Below are positions 34,134 through 42,043 of a DNA stretch of 64,000 nt, in pieces. Numbering within the stretch: position 1 is the stretch's first letter; the number at the start of each line of letters is the position of its first letter. This DNA is from a bacterium. GTDB lineage: Bacteria > Sysuimicrobiota > Sysuimicrobiia > Sysuimicrobiales > Segetimicrobiaceae. The DNA is taken from positions 1-64,000 of the forward strand of contig DATGHU010000028.1 of the NCBI GenBank assembly GCA_035307765.1. Reading direction: 5' to 3'. The position numbers and the translations under genes are program-made. The notes under the pieces are model-generated. The model saw only the letters and a program-made list of their open reading frames with translations. It did not search any database and was not told where the DNA came from.

Positions 34134-34210
34134 TGGAGCCCTCGACCGGATTCGAACCGGTAACCCCCTCATTACAAGTGAGGTGCTCTACCGAGTTGAG
34201 CTACGAGGGC
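34134..34210 (-). tRNA. tRNA-Thr (anticodon TGT)
   Basis: Complete minus-strand cloverleaf: acceptor GCCCTCG/CGAGGGC, anticodon arm CCTCA-CTTGTAA-TGAGG, T loop TTCGAAT, discriminator T and encoded CCA; 77 bases. TGT reads ACA and related threonine codons. Confidence 0.95.
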
Positions 34211-34223
34211 GGCTCCAACCCGT

Positions 34224-34252
34224 AGTCTAACAGCGCCCGGGGGGACTGGCAA
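34224..34252 (-). promoter_or_regulatory. Promoter of tRNA-Thr
   Basis: Minus strand TTGCCA, a 17-base GC-rich spacer ending in TGT, then TAGACT at 34224-34229. The TG makes it a partly extended -10. It ends 13 bases before the tRNA 5' end. Confidence 0.6.
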
Positions 34253-34300
34253 GGACAGGCGATCGGCAGGCGAAACACCCATCGGCATCCGGCTCATCGC

Positions 34301-35056
34301 CTAGGCCATGAACAATCCGCCGTTCACGTCGATCGTGGTGCCGGTGATAAACGCCGACTCGGGGCCCGCGAGAAACACCACCACGCGCGCCACGTCCTCC
34401 GGGGTGCCCAGACGGCGGAGCGGGGTGCGGGTGACGAAGTCCTGGCGCACCTCCTCCGGCCACGGCCGGGTCATCTCGGTCGCGATCACGCCGGGCGCCA
34501 CGGCATTGACCCGGATCCCCTTCGGCCCATACTGCCGGGCCAACGTGCGGGTCAGCCCGATTACCCCGGCCTTGCTCGCCGCGTAATCGATCCCCGCGGC
34601 GATCCCGCCGACCCGGGCGGCGAGCGATGAGATGCTGACGATCGAGCCGCCGCCCTGCTCGACCATTAGCGGCAGCACCGCCTGGGTCACAAAGAAAACG
34701 GCTTTGAGGTTGATCGACATCAGGCGGTCCCACCGATCCTCGGAGAGCGCCTCGGTCGCCGTTTGGTTGAGAATGCCGGCGTTGTTCACCAGAACGTCGA
34801 TCCGGCCGAACGCGCGGTGGGCCTCTCGTACGACCCGGGGGATCTCGGCCGTCCGCGCGAGGTCCGCGGTCAGAAACGCCGCCTTTCCCCCGTGCGCCCG
34901 GAGCGCCTGGGCCGCCTCCTCCCCCTCCCGGTCAAGCCGGTCGGCAATCACCACGGCCGCGCCGGCCCGGCTGAGCCCCGACGCGCAGGCCAGACCGATC
35001 CCGCGCGCTCCTCCCGTCACCAGCGCCACCCGATCCACAAGCCCCTGCGACGTCAT
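34301..35056 (-). CDS. Short-chain dehydrogenase/reductase
   Basis: A 251-residue SDR. Motifs: VTGGARGIGLACA, IADR with an acidic Asp at the end of beta-2 (suggesting NAD), NNAGILNQ, ISSLAARVGG, YAASKAGVIGL and the ending FITGTTIDVNGGLFMA. It follows the methyltransferase gene by 3 bases and is the last of a MaoC - methyltransferase - SDR operon. The trio would fit a beta-oxidation-like or small ketide or acyl modification route, but the order alone does not name one. Confidence 0.85.
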   Translation of the reverse strand: MTSQGLVDRVALVTGGARGIGLACASGLSRAGAAVVIADRLDREGEEAAQALRAHGGKAAFLTADLARTAEIPRVVREAHRAFGRIDVLVNNAGILNQTATEALSEDRWDRLMSINLKAVFFVTQAVLPLMVEQGGGSIVSISSLAARVGGIAAGIDYAASKAGVIGLTRTLARQYGPKGIRVNAVAPGVIATEMTRPWPEEVRQDFVTRTPLRRLGTPEDVARVVVFLAGPESAFITGTTIDVNGGLFMA

Positions 35057-35059
35057 CCC

Positions 35060-35689
35060 TCAGCCCTCCTGCGGTAGAATCCCCGGCGCCGCCTCGATCA
35101 ACGTGAACACGCCGAACCACGCGCGCTCCAGGCCGCGAATCTCGAGACCGGCTCGAGCGGGGAGCGCCGACACCTCCAGGGTCAGATGGCAGGCGCAGCG
35201 GGCGAGATGGACGGGCGCGAAGCGGCGGAGCACCCAGTTGAGCGCCGGGACCGTCCCGAGCCCGTGCTCCAGCAGCAGGACGCGCCCGGTGGGGCGGCAG
35301 ACCCGGGCCAGCTCGCGGAGCAGCCGCACCGGGTCAGGGGTCGTGCAGACCGTCAGCGTCGAGACGACCGTGTCAAACGTCCGATCCGGAAACGCCAGCG
35401 CCTCCGCGTCCATCACCTCCACGGCGAGCGGGCGCCCCAGCCGGACCGCCCGGGCCAGCGCGCGTTCCAGCATCGGCCGGCTGAGATCTACCCCCACGAT
35501 CGGACATGTCGCGGCGTAGTACGGGAGGTTGACGCCCGTCCCCACCCCCACATCGAGGACTCGGCCGCGTGCCCTGGACAGCAGCCGCCGCCGCAGCCGG
35601 CCGAGCAGCAGGCGCTCGGCGACCCACTGCTCCCGGTCGTACCGGGGCGCCAACCGCGCGTACACCGCGCGGATCTCCTCAACGCCCAA
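35060..35689 (-). CDS. Class I SAM-dependent methyltransferase
   Basis: A 209-residue methyltransferase of the UbiE/PmtA-like group. SAM motif I is VLDVGVGTGVNLPYY, then GVDLSRPML (motif post-I), VMDAEALAFPDRTFD and LARVCRPTGRVLLLEHG. Candidate substrates in this group include phospholipids and quinones. The start shown is a TTG that overlaps the end of the MaoC gene by 11 bases; a GTG eight codons later (before YARLAPRYD) is as likely. The overlap implies coupled translation. Confidence 0.8.
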   Translation of the reverse strand: MGVEEIRAVYARLAPRYDREQWVAERLLLGRLRRRLLSRARGRVLDVGVGTGVNLPYYAATCPIVGVDLSRPMLERALARAVRLGRPLAVEVMDAEALAFPDRTFDTVVSTLTVCTTPDPVRLLRELARVCRPTGRVLLLEHGLGTVPALNWVLRRFAPVHLARCACHLTLEVSALPARAGLEIRGLERAWFGVFTLIEAAPGILPQEG

Positions 35690-36101
35690 CGAGCAGCACC
35701 GCCTCGCCCTCCAGCACGACCTCCCCCGATTGATTGGCGCACCCGGTGCGGAGGGTGACGATCCCCTTGTCCGCCCTGATCGCCGTGATTTCCACGGTCG
35801 CGGTGACCGTATCTCCCGGGTAGACCGGCCTGAGGAACTTGAGGGTCTGGCTGAGATAGATCGCCCCCGGGCCGGGAAGGACCGTGCCGAGGGTGGCGGA
35901 GATCACCCCCGCCGGAAGCATCCCGTGCGCGACCGGCCGGCCGAACCGGCCCGTGCGCGCAAACGCTTCGTCGAGGTGCAGGGGGTTGCGGTCGCCGGAA
36001 AGCGCCGCGAACTGCTCGATGTCCGCCTGGGTGATCGTCTTGGACAGGCTGGCCCGCTGGCCGACCCGAAGATCCCGCACGCGCACGCCCGGGGGAGTCA
36101 C
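35679..36101 (-). CDS. MaoC-like (R)-hydratase domain protein
   Basis: A 140-residue single hot-dog-fold hydratase. The catalytic pair is in SGDRNPLHLDEAFA, the (R)-specific enoyl-CoA hydratase signature with Asp and His, followed by FGRPVAHGML. It probably hydrates a trans-2-enoyl-thioester. The start is taken at the GTG at 36101, which gives the usual family N-terminus; an ATG at 36140 adds 13 residues. First gene of a three-gene operon, divergent from moaA with about 70 bases between, so the two units may share a control region. Confidence 0.8.
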   Translation of the reverse strand: MTPPGVRVRDLRVGQRASLSKTITQADIEQFAALSGDRNPLHLDEAFARTGRFGRPVAHGMLPAGVISATLGTVLPGPGAIYLSQTLKFLRPVYPGDTVTATVEITAIRADKGIVTLRTGCANQSGEVVLEGEAVLLVGR

Positions 36102-36165
36102 GGCCCCCACTTCGCGCCGCGCGCAACGGGTCCTTCCCATCGAGCGCCTGCGGCGGAGCGCAAAC

Positions 36166-36174
36166 TGCTATAAT
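36166..36174 (+). promoter_or_regulatory. Extended -10 promoter of moaA
   Basis: TGCTATAAT, a perfect TGnTATAAT extended -10, with no good -35. The TATAAT overlaps the first in-frame ATG of moaA (36173). Transcription should begin at about 36181, so the usable start is the ATG at 36185 and the message is leaderless or nearly so. Confidence 0.7.
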
Positions 36175-36184
36175 GACTACCGAG

Positions 36185-37216
36185 ATGGCCACGATCGTTT
36201 CCCGACATCCGCACCAGCCGGCCGCAGCCCCGGGCGAAGGCATGCGCGACCAGTACGGCCGCAAGATCCGCGACCTGCGGGTCTCCCTGACCGACCGCTG
36301 CAACCTCCGCTGCGTGTACTGCATGCCGGAGGCGGTGGAGTTCAAGCCGCGCGACGAGATCCTCACCGACGACGAGATCCTGGTGCTCGTCCGCGTCGCG
36401 GCCGAGTTGGGCGTCACGAAGATCCGGCTCACCGGCGGGGAGCCGACCGTTCGGTCCAACATCGTCGGCCTCACCGCCAGGATCGCGCAGGTGTCGGGCA
36501 TCGAGGATCTGGCGATGACCACGAACGGGGTCCGTCTCCGCGAGCTCGCGCAGCCGCTCGCCGCCGCCGGGCTGCGGCGCATCAACGTCAGCCTCGACAC
36601 CCTCGACCGCGAGCAGTTCCGGGCCATCACCCGCTGGGGAAACCTGGACGACGTCCTGGACGGGCTCGCCGCCGCCGAGGCCGCGGGGCTGCAGCCGGTC
36701 AAGGTCAACGCCGTCGTCGTCCGCGGCTTCAACGAGGACGCCGTCGCGGACCTCGCCCGGCTCACCCTGACCCGCCCCTGGGCCGTGCGGTTCATCGAGA
36801 TGATGCCGTTCGGCAGCGTGGCGGGGTTCCAGACAAACGCGTACGTCCCGAGCCGGGAGACAATGGGACGGATCGAAGCCGCCCTCGGCCCGCTCACCCC
36901 GATCGACGTCACCGGCTACGACCCGGCGCGGACCTACCGCCTGGCGGGCGCCCCGGGGACGCTCGGGTTCATCAGCTCGGTGAGCCAGCCGTTCTGCGCC
37001 CAGTGCGGGCGGGTGCGTCTCACCGCCGAGGGCCGCCTGCGGCTCTGCCTCCTGCGGGACGACGAGGCGGACCTGCGCACGCCGCTGCGCGCCGGGGCGA
37101 GCTACGAGGAGATCCGGGAGCGGTTCCGCGCCGCCGCCTACCGCAAGCCGTGGGGACACGGGCTGGCGCGCGGCGTCATCCCACAGCGGCGGATCATGTC
37201 GCAGATCGGCGGGTAA
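36185..37216 (+). CDS. moaA: GTP 3',8-cyclase MoaA
   Basis: Radical SAM enzyme that starts molybdenum cofactor synthesis by converting GTP to 3',8-cyclo-GTP. It has 343 residues. The N-terminal cluster cysteines are 39, 43 and 46 in TDRCNLRCVYC. The substrate-side [4Fe-4S] cysteines are in FCAQCGRVRLTAEG and RLCLL. The protein ends in the activity-critical Gly-Gly (SQIGG). The start at 36185 is chosen because the promoter's -10 box covers the ATG at 36173. No other moa/mob gene is adjacent. The cofactor is presumably used by the molybdopterin oxidoreductase at 5.4 kb and others. Confidence 0.93.
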   Translation: MATIVSRHPHQPAAAPGEGMRDQYGRKIRDLRVSLTDRCNLRCVYCMPEAVEFKPRDEILTDDEILVLVRVAAELGVTKIRLTGGEPTVRSNIVGLTARIAQVSGIEDLAMTTNGVRLRELAQPLAAAGLRRINVSLDTLDREQFRAITRWGNLDDVLDGLAAAEAAGLQPVKVNAVVVRGFNEDAVADLARLTLTRPWAVRFIEMMPFGSVAGFQTNAYVPSRETMGRIEAALGPLTPIDVTGYDPARTYRLAGAPGTLGFISSVSQPFCAQCGRVRLTAEGRLRLCLLRDDEADLRTPLRAGASYEEIRERFRAAAYRKPWGHGLARGVIPQRRIMSQIGG

Positions 37217-37220
37217 CGCA

Positions 37221-37254
37221 CACGCGGCCCCCCCCCGGTTGGGGGGGCCGCGTG
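37221..37254. terminator. Bidirectional 14-bp hairpin terminator between moaA and sigH
   Basis: CACGCGGCCCCCCC, loop CCGGTT, then the exact reverse complement. It lies between two convergent genes, 4 bases after the moaA stop and 16 before the sigH stop. There is no T tract. Confidence 0.7.
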
Positions 37255-37270
37255 ACCGACGCGCCGCTAC

Positions 37271-37912
37271 CTATTCTTCTTCGCCTTCGAGGTTGCGCTC
37301 CAGCTTCCGCTTCACCCGCTGCAGGGCGTTGTCGATGGACTTGACGTGGCGGTGCAGCTCGGTCGCCATCTCCTGGTAGGACTTGCCCTCGAGGTACGCC
37401 GTCAGCACCCGGCACTCCAGGTCGCTCAGGTTCTTCCGGATGCGCTCGCGCATCATCAGCGATGCTTCTTGGTTGATCACCAACTCTTCCGGGTCGGAGA
37501 CCTTGATGCTGCTGATGACATCGAGCAGGGTGCGGTCGGAGTCCTCGTCGTAGATCGGCTTGTTGAGGGAGATGTACGAGTTGAGCGGGATGTGCTTTTG
37601 CCGGGTGGCGGTCTTGATCGCCGTGATGATCTGCCGGGTGATGCACAGCTCGGCGAACGCCCGGAACGACGAGAGCTTGTCGCGCCGGAAGTCCCGGATC
37701 GCCTTGTAGAGGCCGATCATCCCTTCCTGGATGATGTCCTCGCGATCGGCCCCGATCAGGAAATACGCCTTGGCTTTGACCCGGACGAAGTTGCGGTATT
37801 TATTGATGAGAAACTCGGCGGCGAATTCGTCTCCGCTCTTTGCGCAATCGACAAGCTGTTCATCTACCATTTCCTGGTAGATGGGTACGACTGGCTTGCG
37901 GGCAACTACCAT
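37271..37912 (-). CDS. sigH: RNA polymerase sigma factor SigH (Spo0H-type)
   Basis: Sigma-70-family factor of the stationary-phase/sporulation SigH group, 213 residues. Region 2 carries NKYRNFVRVKAKAYFLIGAD and REDIIQEGMIGLYKAIRDF. The central part has ITAIKTATRQKHIPLNSYIS and IYDEDSDRTLLDVIS. Region 4 ends in HRHVKSIDNALQRVKRKLE. These segments are nearly those of Bacillus SigH. ATG 37912 has GGAGG upstream. It sits at the end of the ispDF-cysS-rlmB run, as in Bacillus, but has its own promoter inside the end of rlmB. No sporulation gene is in the window, so whether the host sporulates is open; SigH also serves stress and competence. Confidence 0.93.
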   Translation of the reverse strand: MVVARKPVVPIYQEMVDEQLVDCAKSGDEFAAEFLINKYRNFVRVKAKAYFLIGADREDIIQEGMIGLYKAIRDFRRDKLSSFRAFAELCITRQIITAIKTATRQKHIPLNSYISLNKPIYDEDSDRTLLDVISSIKVSDPEELVINQEASLMMRERIRKNLSDLECRVLTAYLEGKSYQEMATELHRHVKSIDNALQRVKRKLERNLEGEEE

Positions 37913-38076
37913 TCTCGCCTCCGCCCCGAGTGTTCCGCTGTTACAAACGATCCCTACCGTAGCACGGACCGTGGCATCGAATCGTGTTCGCCGGGGCGCT
38001 GGATTGCTCGATCGTGTCGAGCAGTCACGGCGGCCCCGCTGGGCGCTGCTTGTGGCCGCTGCCGCAAGTTACTCAT

Positions 38077-38105
38077 ATTATACGAACGCGGCTAAGTCAA
38101 GTCAA
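38077..38105 (-). promoter_or_regulatory. Sigma-A promoter of sigH
   Basis: Minus strand TTGACT at 38100-38105, 17-base spacer, TATAAT at 38077-38082. The -35 box overlaps the last codons of rlmB. The predicted leader is about 160 bases. Confidence 0.8.
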
Positions 38106-38904
38106 CACGATCGTTCGCGCGGGCCCCCTCCCCGGAGGCACGATGGCGACGCGCCACCTCGAACAGCAGCAGCGCCGCGGCGACGGACACGTTGAGCGAG
38201 GCCACCCGGCCGCGCAGCGGGATGCGCACGACGCGATCACAGCGCTCGCGGACCAGGCGGTGCAGCCCCCGCCCTTCCCCGCCCAGGACGAGCACCAAGG
38301 GGGGATCGAGCGGGGCGGCATCGTAGCGCTCGGATCCGGCGGCATCCCCCCCCACCACCCAGACCCCCTCGCCCTTCAGGCGCTCGAGCGCGGCGACGAG
38401 GTTGCCGACCTGGGCCACCGGGCAGTGCGCCAGCGCCCCCGCCGACGCCCGGGCCACCACCGGGGTCAACCCGGCGGCGCGGCGTCGGGGGATGATCACG
38501 CCGTGGGCCCCCGCGGCCTCGGCGGTCCGGATCACGGCCCCAAGGTTGTGGGGGTCTTCGACCCCGTCGAGCGCGATCAGGAACGGCGGCTCGCCGCGGG
38601 CGCGCGACCGCGCGAGGAGGTCGTCGACGCTGACCGTCGGCGCCGCGGCGATCATCGCGGCCACTCCCTGGTGGACGATCCCGTGCGCGAGGGCATCGAG
38701 GCGGCGCCGGTCAACGATCTGGACCACCACGCGGCGGGCCCGGGCCTCGCGCACGATCTCCCGCAGCGGTCCCCGCACGTCCGCGCTGCGGGCGACCAGC
38801 ACGCGCGAGACCGGCCGCCCGGCGCGGAGCGCCTCGAGCACCGCCCGCCGCCCGAGAAGCGAGGCGTCGGCGTCGGCGGGTGGAGGGGTCAGCGCACCCG
38901 CCAC
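38092..38904 (-). CDS. rlmB: 23S rRNA 2'-O-methyltransferase RlmB (SpoU/TrmH family)
   Basis: SPOUT-class methyltransferase that modifies the 2'-OH of a guanosine in 23S rRNA (Gm2251 in E. coli); 270 residues. Motif 1 is ALDGVEDPHNLGAVIRTAEA, motif 2 LVLGGEGRGL, motif 3 IPLRGRVASLNVSVAAALLLF, the trefoil-knot SAM site. The N-terminal substrate-binding domain begins LGRRAVLEALRAG. The GTG start at 38904 overlaps cysS by 16 bases; a later GTG in RRAVLEA is possible. The cysS-rlmB order is shared with Firmicutes. Confidence 0.9.
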   Translation of the reverse strand: MAGALTPPPADADASLLGRRAVLEALRAGRPVSRVLVARSADVRGPLREIVREARARRVVVQIVDRRRLDALAHGIVHQGVAAMIAAAPTVSVDDLLARSRARGEPPFLIALDGVEDPHNLGAVIRTAEAAGAHGVIIPRRRAAGLTPVVARASAGALAHCPVAQVGNLVAALERLKGEGVWVVGGDAAGSERYDAAPLDPPLVLVLGGEGRGLHRLVRERCDRVVRIPLRGRVASLNVSVAAALLLFEVARRHRASGEGARANDRVDLT

Positions 38905-40478
38905 GTCACCCCGGTCGGGGAGTCCTCGAGGAGGATGCCGAGGGCCTGGAGGCGAGCGCGGATCGCATCGCTCGTCGCCCAATCCCGCTGGCGGCGCGCC
39001 TGCGTCCGGCCGCCGGCCACGAACTCGATCAGCTCGTCGGCGGAGGCGCCGTCCCCCGCCCGAAGCGCGGCGAGCAGCGGATGGTCGGCGGGGAAAAGCT
39101 GGGGCCACTTCGCGACCAGTTCCCGGGCCAGCCCGTGGAGCGCACGGCGCTGCTCCGGGGTCACCGCGACGGTAAGGCGCAGCCCGAGCACGCCGGCGAG
39201 GCTCGAGAGCAAGGCACTTCCCCCGGCCAGCGCGCCGAGCATCGACGGGGGCGCCGGCGCGGCGGCCTTGGCCAGAACATCCGCCCCCCGGTTGAGGGCC
39301 GTGGCGAGATCGAAGATCGCGGCGAGCGCCCGCGGCGTGTTGAAGTCGTCGTCCATCGCCTGCTCGAACGCCTCGCGCGCCGCCGCGGCCGCGCGCGTTA
39401 CCTCTGCGGAACCGCCCGCGGCCGCCGCATCGCCCGCGCGGGCCGGGACCGCTCCCCCGCCCCGCCACCCGGCCCGGCGCAGCGTGGTGTCCACGTGCTC
39501 GGCGGCGGTGCGCAGCCGCTCCGCGCCGTGCGTCGCCGCTGCCAGTGACTCCTCGCTCCACAGCGTCGGGCTGCGGTAGTGGGAAGAGAACACAAACACG
39601 CGGATGGCGTCGGGGTGGTACCGCCTGAGCGCCTCTTCGATCGTCACGATGTTCCCGAGATGGCGGGTCATCTTCTCCTGCCCCTCGGAGAGGCGGAGGA
39701 GGCCGTTGTGCACCCAGAACCGGACGAACGGGGCCTTGCCCGTGTACGCCTCCGACTGGGCGATCTCGTTCTCGTGGTGCGGGAAGACCACGTCCTGCCC
39801 TCCGCCGTGGAGGTCGAGCTGATCGCCGAGCAGGGAGATCGACATCGCCGAGCACTCGATGTGCCATCCCGGCCGGCCCGGCCCCCAGGGGCTGTCCCAC
39901 GAGGGCTCCCCGGGTTTGGCCGCCTTCCACAGAACGAAGTCCATGGGGTGCGCCTTCCGGGGGTCCACGTCGATCCTGGCGCCGGCCTGCATCTCGTCGA
40001 GCGATCGGCCGGAGAGCCGTCCGTAGGCCGGAAACGCCGTCACCCGAAAAAAGACGTCCCCCTCCACGGCGTAGGCGACCCCCCGATCGACGAGGCCGCG
40101 AATCATCTCCAGCATCTTGGGGATGACCTCTGTGGCCCGGGGATAATGGTCGGCCCGACGGACGCCCAGCTGGTCCATCTCGCGCAGGAATCGCGCGGCG
40201 TACTGCTCGGCCAGGGCCGCCACCGTCGTCCCCTGTTCTTGCGCGGTCTGGATGATGCGGTCCTCGATGTCGGTGAAGTTCTGGACGTGCTTCACCCGGT
40301 AGCCCCGGTATTCCAGATAGCGGTGGATCACATCGAAAACCAGGAAGGAGAGCGCGTGCCCGACGTGGGACGGTCCGTAGAGGTTCGGGCCGCAGACGTA
40401 CATGCGGACTTCGCCCGCGTGCAGGGGCGTGAACTCTTCGACCCGCCGGGTGAGGGTGTTGTAGATTCGCAGCGCCAT
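38889..40478 (-). CDS. cysS: Cysteinyl-tRNA synthetase
   Basis: Class I synthetase that charges tRNA-Cys, 529 residues. The HIGH-type motif is GPSHVGH (His38 and His41). Zinc ligands are Cys29, Cys209 (WHIECSAM), His234 and Glu238 (FPHHENE). The KMSKS loop is changed to KMTRH (269-273) in QEKMTRHLGN, an unusual form in which the second Lys is Arg. A low-complexity Ala/Gly-rich insertion lies at about residues 335-365. The DALR and C-terminal domains are complete. It is 12 bases after the DUF gene and overlaps rlmB, so it belongs to the yacL-ispDF-cysS-rlmB operon. Confidence 0.93.
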   Translation of the reverse strand: MALRIYNTLTRRVEEFTPLHAGEVRMYVCGPNLYGPSHVGHALSFLVFDVIHRYLEYRGYRVKHVQNFTDIEDRIIQTAQEQGTTVAALAEQYAARFLREMDQLGVRRADHYPRATEVIPKMLEMIRGLVDRGVAYAVEGDVFFRVTAFPAYGRLSGRSLDEMQAGARIDVDPRKAHPMDFVLWKAAKPGEPSWDSPWGPGRPGWHIECSAMSISLLGDQLDLHGGGQDVVFPHHENEIAQSEAYTGKAPFVRFWVHNGLLRLSEGQEKMTRHLGNIVTIEEALRRYHPDAIRVFVFSSHYRSPTLWSEESLAAATHGAERLRTAAEHVDTTLRRAGWRGGGAVPARAGDAAAAGGSAEVTRAAAAAREAFEQAMDDDFNTPRALAAIFDLATALNRGADVLAKAAAPAPPSMLGALAGGSALLSSLAGVLGLRLTVAVTPEQRRALHGLARELVAKWPQLFPADHPLLAALRAGDGASADELIEFVAGGRTQARRQRDWATSDAIRARLQALGILLEDSPTGVTWRVR

Positions 40479-40490
40479 CGGCCGTCCCGG

Positions 40491-40838
40491 TTAGAACAGC
40501 GACCGGTGCACGGGCACCGCCGCAAGCTCCGCGATCAGTTCCCATCGGCCCTGCGTCCGCCAGGTCCAGGGATCCATGTCGGAGACGCGGTGCAGGTCGA
40601 AGCACCCCCGGTCCGCGAGCACCCGCAGGTACGATTCGCCGCGCTCCCACCGCCGCTCGAGGACGCGGACGATGCGGTAGAAGACGGAGCCCCTCCAGAA
40701 CCCGGTGGGCCGGGACCTCAGCCCCTCCGGGTCGGTCTCGACCACGATGGGCTCGCAGAGCGCCCGGCGCTCGATCAGGACGAGGTGGGTGTGCGCGGAC
40801 CGATGCGCCGCCCCCTCCGACCGCGTCCGAATCGTCAT
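40491..40838 (-). CDS. Conserved small hypothetical protein (DUF6504-like)
   Basis: A 115-residue soluble protein. The C-terminal half has RPTGFWRGSVFYRIVRVL, LRVLADRGCFDLHRV and WTWRTQGRWELIAELA, a pattern of basic-aromatic strands that resembles DUF6504-type proteins; I am not certain of the assignment. Its ATG overlaps the ispDF stop (ATGA), so the two are coupled, and cysS follows 12 bases later. The position inside a housekeeping operon suggests a translation- or nucleotide-related role, but this is inference. Confidence 0.55.
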   Translation of the reverse strand: MTIRTRSEGAAHRSAHTHLVLIERRALCEPIVVETDPEGLRSRPTGFWRGSVFYRIVRVLERRWERGESYLRVLADRGCFDLHRVSDMDPWTWRTQGRWELIAELAAVPVHRSLF

Positions 40839-42043
40839 CGGAACCCGCCCCTCTCCGAAGACGGCAGCGCCTCCACGCTGGCCACCGCCTGCGCCGCGAT
40901 CCCCTCTTCCCGGCCGATCGCCCCCAACCCCTCCATCGTCGTGGCCTTGACGTTCACGCTGCCCGCGGGCAGGTCGACCGCCGCGCCGATCGCCGCGCGC
41001 ATCGCCGCCACGTACGGGGCCAGCCGGGGGGCCTCGGCGAGCACGACGACATCCACGTGCACCGGCCGCCACCCGCCTTCGCTGAGCAGCGCGCGGACCT
41101 TCGCCAGGAGCGCCAGGCTGTCCGCGTCCCTGTAGGTGGGGTCGGTCGGCGGGAAGTGGTACCCGATATCCCCGCAGCCCGCCGCGCCCAGCAGCGCGTC
41201 CATCACCGCGTGCACGATCACGTCCGCGTCGGAGTGCCCGAGCAGCCCGCGGGGGTGCGGAATCTCCACCCCGCCGAGCACCAGGCGGCGTCCGTCCCCA
41301 AACCGGTGCGCGTCGAAGCCGACGCCGACGCGGGGCGCGCGCGCCGCGTCCCCGCTCCCCCCCAACAGCGCCTCGGCCAACCGCAGATCCTCCGGCACGG
41401 TCACCTTCAGGTTGGTGGGGTCGCCGGGGACGAGCCTCACCCGGCTCCCCATCCGTTCGACCAGCCCCGCATCATCCGTGCCGCGGAACCCCTGCCGCGC
41501 CGCGGCCTCGTGCGCCCGCTCCAGGAGCGAGCGGCGAAAGGCCTGCGGGGTCTGCACCCGGTAGAGCGAGGCCCGGTCGAGGGTCTCCCGGACCCACTCC
41601 CCCTCCCCCCGCTTCACGGTCTCGCCGATCGGCAGCGCGGCCGTCGCCGATCCGTCGCGGGCCGCCGCGACGAGCACCTCCGCGGCCAGCGCGCGGGAGA
41701 GGAACGGCCGAGCGCCGTCGTGGACGAGGACGAGATCCGGACCCGGCGGGAGCGCCCGCAGGCCGCATTCCACCGACGCCTGCCGGTCGGCTCCGCCCGG
41801 CACCACCGCGGTGACCTTGGTCAACCCCGCGCGCCGGGTCATCTCCGAGACGGTGCCCACCGCCTCGGCGGGGACCACCACGGCGATCGCCTCGATCTCG
41901 GACACATCCTGCAGGGTGGCCAGCGCATACTGCACGAGGGGCCGTCCGCGCAACACCACGAGCGATTTCGGAACCGCCCCGCCGAACCGCTCGCCGCGCC
42001 CGGCCGCCGGGACCACGGCCGCCGCCCGCACCCCGCCGCTCAC
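40835..42043 (-). CDS. ispDF: Bifunctional IspD-IspF of the MEP isoprenoid pathway
   Basis: A 402-residue fusion of 4-diphosphocytidyl-2-C-methylerythritol synthase (IspD, about 1-225) and 2-C-methylerythritol 2,4-cyclodiphosphate synthase (IspF, about 240-400). IspD: VVPAAGRGERFGG for CTP, VLVHDGARPF, TPQAFRR and the ending NLKVTVPEDL. IspF: VGVGFDAHRF with metal ligands Asp and His, GLLGHSDADV, DIGYHFPPTDP and VNVKATTMEGLGAIGREEGI. The GTG start overlaps the stop of yacL (GTGA). In Bacillus ispD and ispF are separate adjacent genes in the same place; here they are joined. Confidence 0.95.
   Translation of the reverse strand: MSGGVRAAAVVPAAGRGERFGGAVPKSLVVLRGRPLVQYALATLQDVSEIEAIAVVVPAEAVGTVSEMTRRAGLTKVTAVVPGGADRQASVECGLRALPPGPDLVLVHDGARPFLSRALAAEVLVAAARDGSATAALPIGETVKRGEGEWVRETLDRASLYRVQTPQAFRRSLLERAHEAAARQGFRGTDDAGLVERMGSRVRLVPGDPTNLKVTVPEDLRLAEALLGGSGDAARAPRVGVGFDAHRFGDGRRLVLGGVEIPHPRGLLGHSDADVIVHAVMDALLGAAGCGDIGYHFPPTDPTYRDADSLALLAKVRALLSEGGWRPVHVDVVVLAEAPRLAPYVAAMRAAIGAAVDLPAGSVNVKATTMEGLGAIGREEGIAAQAVASVEALPSSERGGFR

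Noticed and set aside
36101-36140. MaoC gene starting at the ATG at 36140
   Set aside because: No ribosome site, and the extra 13 residues are basic and unlike the family N-terminus; the GTG at 36101 fits better, though not proven.
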